A stretch of DNA of 53,666 nucleotides, taken from positions 1 to 53,666 of the forward strand of contig NZ_KE386871.1 of the NCBI RefSeq assembly GCF_000429265.1. The letters run 5' to 3'. Source of the stretch: Actinomyces gerencseriae DSM 6844 (GTDB lineage: Bacteria; Actinomycetota; Actinomycetes; Actinomycetales; Actinomycetaceae). The notes under the pieces were generated by a model, which worked only from the letters and a program-made list of their open reading frames with translations, had not been told where the DNA came from and searched no databases. Of this stretch, positions 51,422 through 53,666 are shown piece by piece (position 1 is the first letter of the stretch; each line of letters opens with the position of its first letter). A program made the translations under genes and the position numbers.

Positions 51422-52381
51422 TCAGAAGAGCAGCGCGGCCAACTGGCGACGGGCCCGCGTCACCTCGGGAGTCGACGAGCCGATGATGTCGAAGAGCTCG
51501 AGCAGTCGTAGCCGCGCGGTCTCCCGCTCCTCGCCGGTGCGCGAGCGCACCGCCTCGAGCCCACGTCCCAGGGCGACGTTGACGTCCCCCTGCGACAGAG
51601 CGGCGTCGGCCCCGGCGAGCTGATCCTCCACACTCGCCCCCGGTGCGTCCGCCGCGGCCAGGAGGGCGCGGGGGTCCTTGCCGTCCATGCGTCCCAGCAT
51701 GCGGATCTGCCCCCGCGCCACCTTGAGCTCGGCATCCGCGGGGCTCTGCGCGATGGCGCTGTCGTAGACCTTCTCGGCGGCGGCGTAGTCGCCCCGTTCC
51801 ATGGCCTCGCGGGCCCGGCGCTCCACCTCGGTCTCCTCGGGCTCCACCGGCTCCGCGTCCACGGCGGGCGGCGGGGCGAGGCGCCCGGTGACGCCGTTCC
51901 GGGCCGCCAGCTCAAGCAATTGGTCGAGCAGGCCCCGCAACTGGTCGGCGGGAATCGCCCCCTGGAACAGGGGCACCGGCTGTCCGGCGATCAGTGCCAC
52001 GACGGTGGGCACGGCGGTGGCCTGAAGCGCCTGGACAACCTCCGGGGCGGCATCGACATCCACACGTGCGACCTGGAAGCGACCGGCGTACTCCTGAGCC
52101 AGTGCCTCGAGCCGGCTGACGAGGTCTGCGGAGGATCGGGAGCGCGCGGTGTGCAGGACGACCACCACCGGCACCTGAGTGGAGGTCTCGGCGACGTCGC
52201 GCAGGGAGGCGGCGTCGACATCCACGACCAGCGGCGCCGGTATCGCGGCCGCCGGCCCCGCGGCACCGGTCGCGGGACGCTCCGCGGGGGACTTCCCACG
52301 GCCCGGCGAACCACCGTCCGCGGCGGGAGCGCCCTGTCGGGAAGCGAGAGTGGACAGGTCCACGGCGCCGAACATGCTCAT
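51422..52381 (-). CDS. YbbN/CnoX-like thioredoxin-fold and TPR protein, 319 aa
   Basis: Residues ~45-160 form a thioredoxin-like domain (VPVVVVLHTARSRSSADLVS, then RFQVARVDVDAAPEVVQALQATAVPTVVALIAGQPVPLFQG, with the cis-proline VPT). The active-site position reads SRSS, without cysteines. A Pro/Glu linker leads to TPR-like helices (~190-319, YAAAEKVYDSAIAQSPADAELKVARGQIRML) as in co-chaperone YbbN/CnoX. The missing CxxC rules out redox catalysis and fits a holdase or adaptor role (family inference). The first ~45 residues are low-complexity. Convergent with the activase gene, 21 nt away. Confidence 0.9.
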   Translation of the reverse strand: MSMFGAVDLSTLASRQGAPAADGGSPGRGKSPAERPATGAAGPAAAIPAPLVVDVDAASLRDVAETSTQVPVVVVLHTARSRSSADLVSRLEALAQEYAGRFQVARVDVDAAPEVVQALQATAVPTVVALIAGQPVPLFQGAIPADQLRGLLDQLLELAARNGVTGRLAPPPAVDAEPVEPEETEVERRAREAMERGDYAAAEKVYDSAIAQSPADAELKVARGQIRMLGRMDGKDPRALLAAADAPGASVEDQLAGADAALSQGDVNVALGRGLEAVRSRTGEERETARLRLLELFDIIGSSTPEVTRARRQLAALLF

Positions 52382-52482
52382 GGGAGGGCCTTTCCCGGGC
52401 TGAGCCCGCTGATGAGTCGAAACAGTGCGAGAGTAGGTGCGGCTGGGATGAGAAGGGCTTGAGAGGGGCGCGGCCCCGCGTG

Positions 52483-53490
52483 TCAGCCGGGCGACTTCGA
52501 GTCGTCCTTGGAGGCCGAGGCCAGCACGGCGCTCCGACCCAGCACCACGGCCGGGGAACCGGAACCGGCGGACGGTATCGAGAAGGCCACCATGACGTCG
52601 TAGGTCGACGTGACCTCGCCGGTGATCTCAGTGCCCGTCCCCAGGAGGGAGGCGACCTCCGGAAGCATCTTGAGCGTGGACTTGGCGACCGTGCGCTTGT
52701 ACACGACGTCGTAGCTGAGGGTCGTGAGCACGATCGCGCCGTTGTCGGTGGTGCGCAAACCGCGGAAGCCGTCGGAGCCGGCGCGCGCCGTCACCGCGAT
52801 CTCACCGGCGGAGGAGACGTCCTTGCTGCGCAACGATCCCAGCTGCTGGCGCAGCAGATCGTCGGCGAAGACCGCCCCGTTGTCCCCGTCCGGGTTGTTC
52901 AGGGCATCGACGTAGGAGTCCAGCACCTCCTGCGGCGTGGCGGCCAGCCCGTCGGCATCGCCATCCACCTGCTCGCTGCCGACTGAGGCCGTCGCGGTCG
53001 CGGGCACCTCGACGCCGGCGAACGGCCGCACCCAGGCCCACAGCCCGAAGTTGTCGCGCGCGGCGTCCTGAGTCAGCGCCAGCAGATAGGGAACATCATC
53101 GCCATCGGCGGTCTCGGTGACCGTCAGGGCGATGCGCGGGAAGCCCGTGGCCCGCCCCACGGTCCCAGCCTGGCTCAGGGTCGTGAAGTGCTCGATCTTG
53201 CCGTCGTCCTGGGCCGCCGAGGCGAGAGCATATTCCTCGGTCCGTACACGCAGAGCGGGACCGGTGAGATAGCCGGACAAGAGCTCCGGACTCTTCTGGG
53301 CATCAGCGCCGTCCAGACCCGTCTGAATCCGGTCGAGAGCGCTGGTGAGGTGCTGACTGTCCAGGACGGGGTGGGCCGTGGGGGTACTGACCTCCGGCGC
53401 CGGAGGGAGTTCCTGCGAGCATGCCGCGAGGGTGAGGCCGACGGCGGTCGCCGCGGCGGAGGTGAGAAAGACTCGGCGGCTGGTCATCAT
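52483..53490 (-). CDS. Secreted lipoprotein of unknown function, 335 aa
   Basis: The N-terminus has MTSRRVFLTSAAATAVGLTLAAC: twin arginines, a hydrophobic stretch and a lipobox LAAC, so the mature protein would be attached to the outer face of the membrane by its cysteine (about residue 24). The rest is soluble and Asp/Ala/Thr-rich, with two halves that both contain short beta-rich stretches (RIALTVTETADGDDVPYLLAL, GAIVLTTLSYDVVYKR). No catalytic motif is recognised. ATG 53490 overlaps the stop of the upstream gene as ATGATGA, so it is co-translated with the gene leaving the window. Export may use the Tat route given the RR; that is uncertain. Confidence 0.85.
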   Translation of the reverse strand: MMTSRRVFLTSAAATAVGLTLAACSQELPPAPEVSTPTAHPVLDSQHLTSALDRIQTGLDGADAQKSPELLSGYLTGPALRVRTEEYALASAAQDDGKIEHFTTLSQAGTVGRATGFPRIALTVTETADGDDVPYLLALTQDAARDNFGLWAWVRPFAGVEVPATATASVGSEQVDGDADGLAATPQEVLDSYVDALNNPDGDNGAVFADDLLRQQLGSLRSKDVSSAGEIAVTARAGSDGFRGLRTTDNGAIVLTTLSYDVVYKRTVAKSTLKMLPEVASLLGTGTEITGEVTSTYDVMVAFSIPSAGSGSPAVVLGRSAVLASASKDDSKSPG

Positions 53491-53666
53491 GCGTGCTCCT
53501 CATCGGACTCGGGGCCGGCGGGCAGGTCGGAATCGGCGCTGCGAGGCCGCCGGTGCTCCGCAGGCCAGCCCTGAGTCGGGAAGGAGAAGCCCTGCCCCTG
53601 CGGCCCGGGCTGGCCCTCGTAGCCGGGCTGGCCCCCGTGGCCGGCCTGCCCCTCGTAGCCGGGCTG
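53487..53666 (-). CDS. C-terminal end of a protein with QPGYEGQ repeats (partial)
   Basis: The last 59 residues of a gene entering from the right edge, ending ...AGPESDEEHA with stop TGA at 53487-53489, directly coupled to the lipoprotein start. It opens with a Gln/Gly/Pro/Tyr-rich repeat tract (QPGYEGQ at the first and thirteenth residues, QAGHGG and QPGPQGQ between and after). A Trp-containing segment FSFPTQGWPAEHRR and an acidic tail follow. Low-complexity tails like this are common on actinobacterial membrane or signalling proteins; the body of the protein lies outside the window. Confidence 0.75.
   Translation of the reverse strand, partial: QPGYEGQAGHGGQPGYEGQPGPQGQGFSFPTQGWPAEHRRPRSADSDLPAGPESDEEHA

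Noticed and set aside
1..53666. CRISPR array, prophage or integrative element
   Set aside because: No regularly spaced repeats, integrase, transposase, tRNA-linked attachment site or phage structural gene was recognised. The short direct repeats seen are only pairs or triples.

Overview
The window is high-GC DNA (roughly 70% by eye). It carries a complete GlgE-type alpha-glucan pathway, leaderless-type promoters (TAGGnT box about 6 nt before the start codon) and dense ATGA/GTGA gene overlaps. These traits point to an actinobacterium, most plausibly Actinomyces or a relative (family Actinomycetaceae); that placement is inference, since no rRNA gene is present. The first ~900 bases are visibly lower in GC and hold a decayed membrane-protein gene.

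Layout. (1) 1-6300: a decayed membrane-protein gene, a small membrane protein, mnmA, a GntR-ABC transporter operon with a palindromic operator, a tandem DUF1540 Cys-rich protein, and a possibly iron-regulated split-barrel protein behind a DtxR/IdeR-like box. (2) 6341-20959 (minus): a six-gene operon of MoxR AAA+ ATPase, DUF5682, vWA protein, SWIM zinc-finger protein and two diverged DUF4132 paralogues. The first four genes are joined by 4-nt overlaps. It resembles the uncharacterised E. coli yehLMPQ/yehI group and is the best candidate for a little-described system. (3) 21094-22938: etfA and etfB. (4) 23185-25521: glgX. (5) 25903-29444: a MacB/LolCDE-like ABC exporter. (6) A badly decayed alpha/beta-hydrolase membrane-protein gene lies just before trpS. 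The trpS frame is fused to a GNAT acetyltransferase through a triple 10-bp repeat.

(7) 32810-43597: glgE, treS, mak and glgB, then glgP after a strong terminator. TreS and Mak convert trehalose to maltose and maltose-1-phosphate, GlgE polymerises it, GlgB branches the glucan, and GlgP and GlgX degrade it. A tandem motif with 22-bp spacing occurs upstream of both glgE and glgP in opposite orientations. (8) 43725-51400: a cluster for an unidentified carbon source. It has a DeoR regulator, an eliminase-type glycyl radical enzyme, a fructose-6-phosphate-aldolase-like transaldolase, a ROK kinase and a stand-alone PTS EIIC, with the radical-SAM activase divergent. A 1,5-anhydroglucitol-6-phosphate type pathway is one hypothesis. 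(9) 51422-53666 (minus): a YbbN-like thioredoxin/TPR protein without active-site cysteines, a lipoprotein, and the C-terminal tail of a gene running out of the window.

No tRNA, rRNA, CRISPR array, transposase or replication origin was recognised.
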